Assembly (NCBI GenBank): GCA_963930185.1
Contig: CAWVLT010000025.1
Location: 41,242-105,241, forward strand
Reading direction: 5' to 3'
Length of the DNA: 64,000 nt
Origin: JAGZEG01 sp963930185
GTDB lineage: Bacteria; Actinomycetota; Coriobacteriia; Coriobacteriales; UMGS124
The position numbers were made by a program, and so were the translations under genes. A model generated the notes under the pieces. The model made no database searches, was not told where the DNA came from, and saw nothing but the letters and a program-made list of their open reading frames with translations. Below are positions 63,684 through 64,000 of the stretch, piece by piece. How positions within the stretch are numbered: position 1 is the first letter of the stretch; each line of letters starts with the position of its first letter.

Positions 63684-64000
63684 CAAGCCCCGCCCCCCGT
63701 CATCCCCCAACGGCACAAAGGCCCCTGGTCTCACGGCACTGCGCCCGGCCCTAAGCACGAGCCGGATCATATCACCTAGGGCTCGCCTGACAAGGCAAGC
63801 CCGGGCAAATCTGACATCGACATCGATTGTACCAGCTCAGGGCACGCGCATGCATGCACAAATCAGCCGGGTCGGTTGACTTCAGATTGTCAAGTCCCAG
63901 AAGCAAAAAGGTGAAGTAACCAATCCCCCGGCATAGCCGGGGGCTTTAGATGGGCCCCGGAGGGGCATGGTACCGCAGCGGCCGGGCCGCAGCGGCCGTG
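63684..64000. other. intergenic edge with a GC-rich hairpin
   Basis: 317 bases to the window end. CCCCCGGC-ATA-GCCGGGGG (63924-63942), followed by CTTTAGA, looks like the hairpin at the ends of IS200/IS605-type elements, but also like a plain terminator. No gene or repeat is otherwise supported here. Confidence 0.4.

Noticed and set aside
1..64000. tRNA or rRNA genes
   Set aside because: No GGTTCGAATC-type T-arm with a cloverleaf, and no rRNA signature, was found by eye in the intergenic DNA.

Overview
The window is high-GC and gene-dense, and it reads as a chromosome segment of an anaerobic, gut-type actinobacterium, most likely class Coriobacteriia. The grounds are the GC-rich codon use, six twin-arginine-exported FAD flavoproteins of the fumarate/urocanate-reductase-like superfamily (plus one decayed remnant), four membrane-embedded LuxR regulators with a C-terminal DNA-binding domain, CstA, YARHG proteins and a siderophore-type iron locus. 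This assignment is by gene content only. I saw no tRNA, rRNA, CRISPR array or intact transposon.

Layout. 1-1.6 kb: start of an exported flavoprotein, divergent from a LysR regulator. 1.9-8 kb: metY-type O-acetylhomoserine sulfhydrylase, a double-YARHG secreted protein, an MBL-fold hydrolase, an orphan HipA-like kinase and a 37-kDa nucleoid-associated protein. 8.2-10.6 kb: lysC-asd. 10.8-11.4 kb: a complex non-coding region of tandem and inverted short repeats. 11.4-13.9 kb: DUF1653-recQ. 13.9-17.9 kb: UMF1-type MFS, phospholipase-C-like protein, YbjQ-like protein and TDT transporter. 18.4-22.9 kb: LysR plus an ABC importer of the NitT/TauT type whose binding protein lies on the other strand beyond a LOG-family gene. 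23.3-25.1 kb: cstA. 25.7-29.2 kb: flavoprotein/LuxR divergent pair. 29.4-34.7 kb: FKBP-type lipoprotein, a secreted protein, and a LytTR/GHKL two-component pair encoded tail to tail. 35-36.3 kb: DUF554 protein and a small multidrug resistance exporter preceded by a guanidine-III riboswitch. 36.3-37.4 kb: a decayed stretch with a nuclease-domain remnant, an amber-interrupted gene and a 51-residue membrane-type microprotein. 37.6-40.3 kb: flavoprotein under an apparent TetR regulator with twin operators. 40.7-46.2 kb: peptide deformylase homologue lacking the catalytic Glu, then an iron locus (esterase, AraC, FecCD permease, ATPase, TAT-exported binding protein). 46.4-63.7 kb: flavoprotein/LuxR pairs alternating with an AlbA_2-type regulator, a metallophosphoesterase, a PNPOx-like protein, a LysR, a truncated flavoprotein and a final LuxR.

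How it fits together: the dominant theme is a set of exported flavoenzymes, each beside its own regulator (LuxR, LysR or TetR), as expected of an organism that respires many different small organic acceptors at the cell surface. No CXXCH haem motif is visible in these flavoproteins, so their electron donors must be encoded elsewhere. The second theme is intergenic: several families of short, dyad-arranged repeats occupy gene boundaries and are not explained by any coding function. They include an 8-copy 23-mer array near lysC, a ~200-bp element present twice, and a ~75-bp element present twice in opposite orientation.
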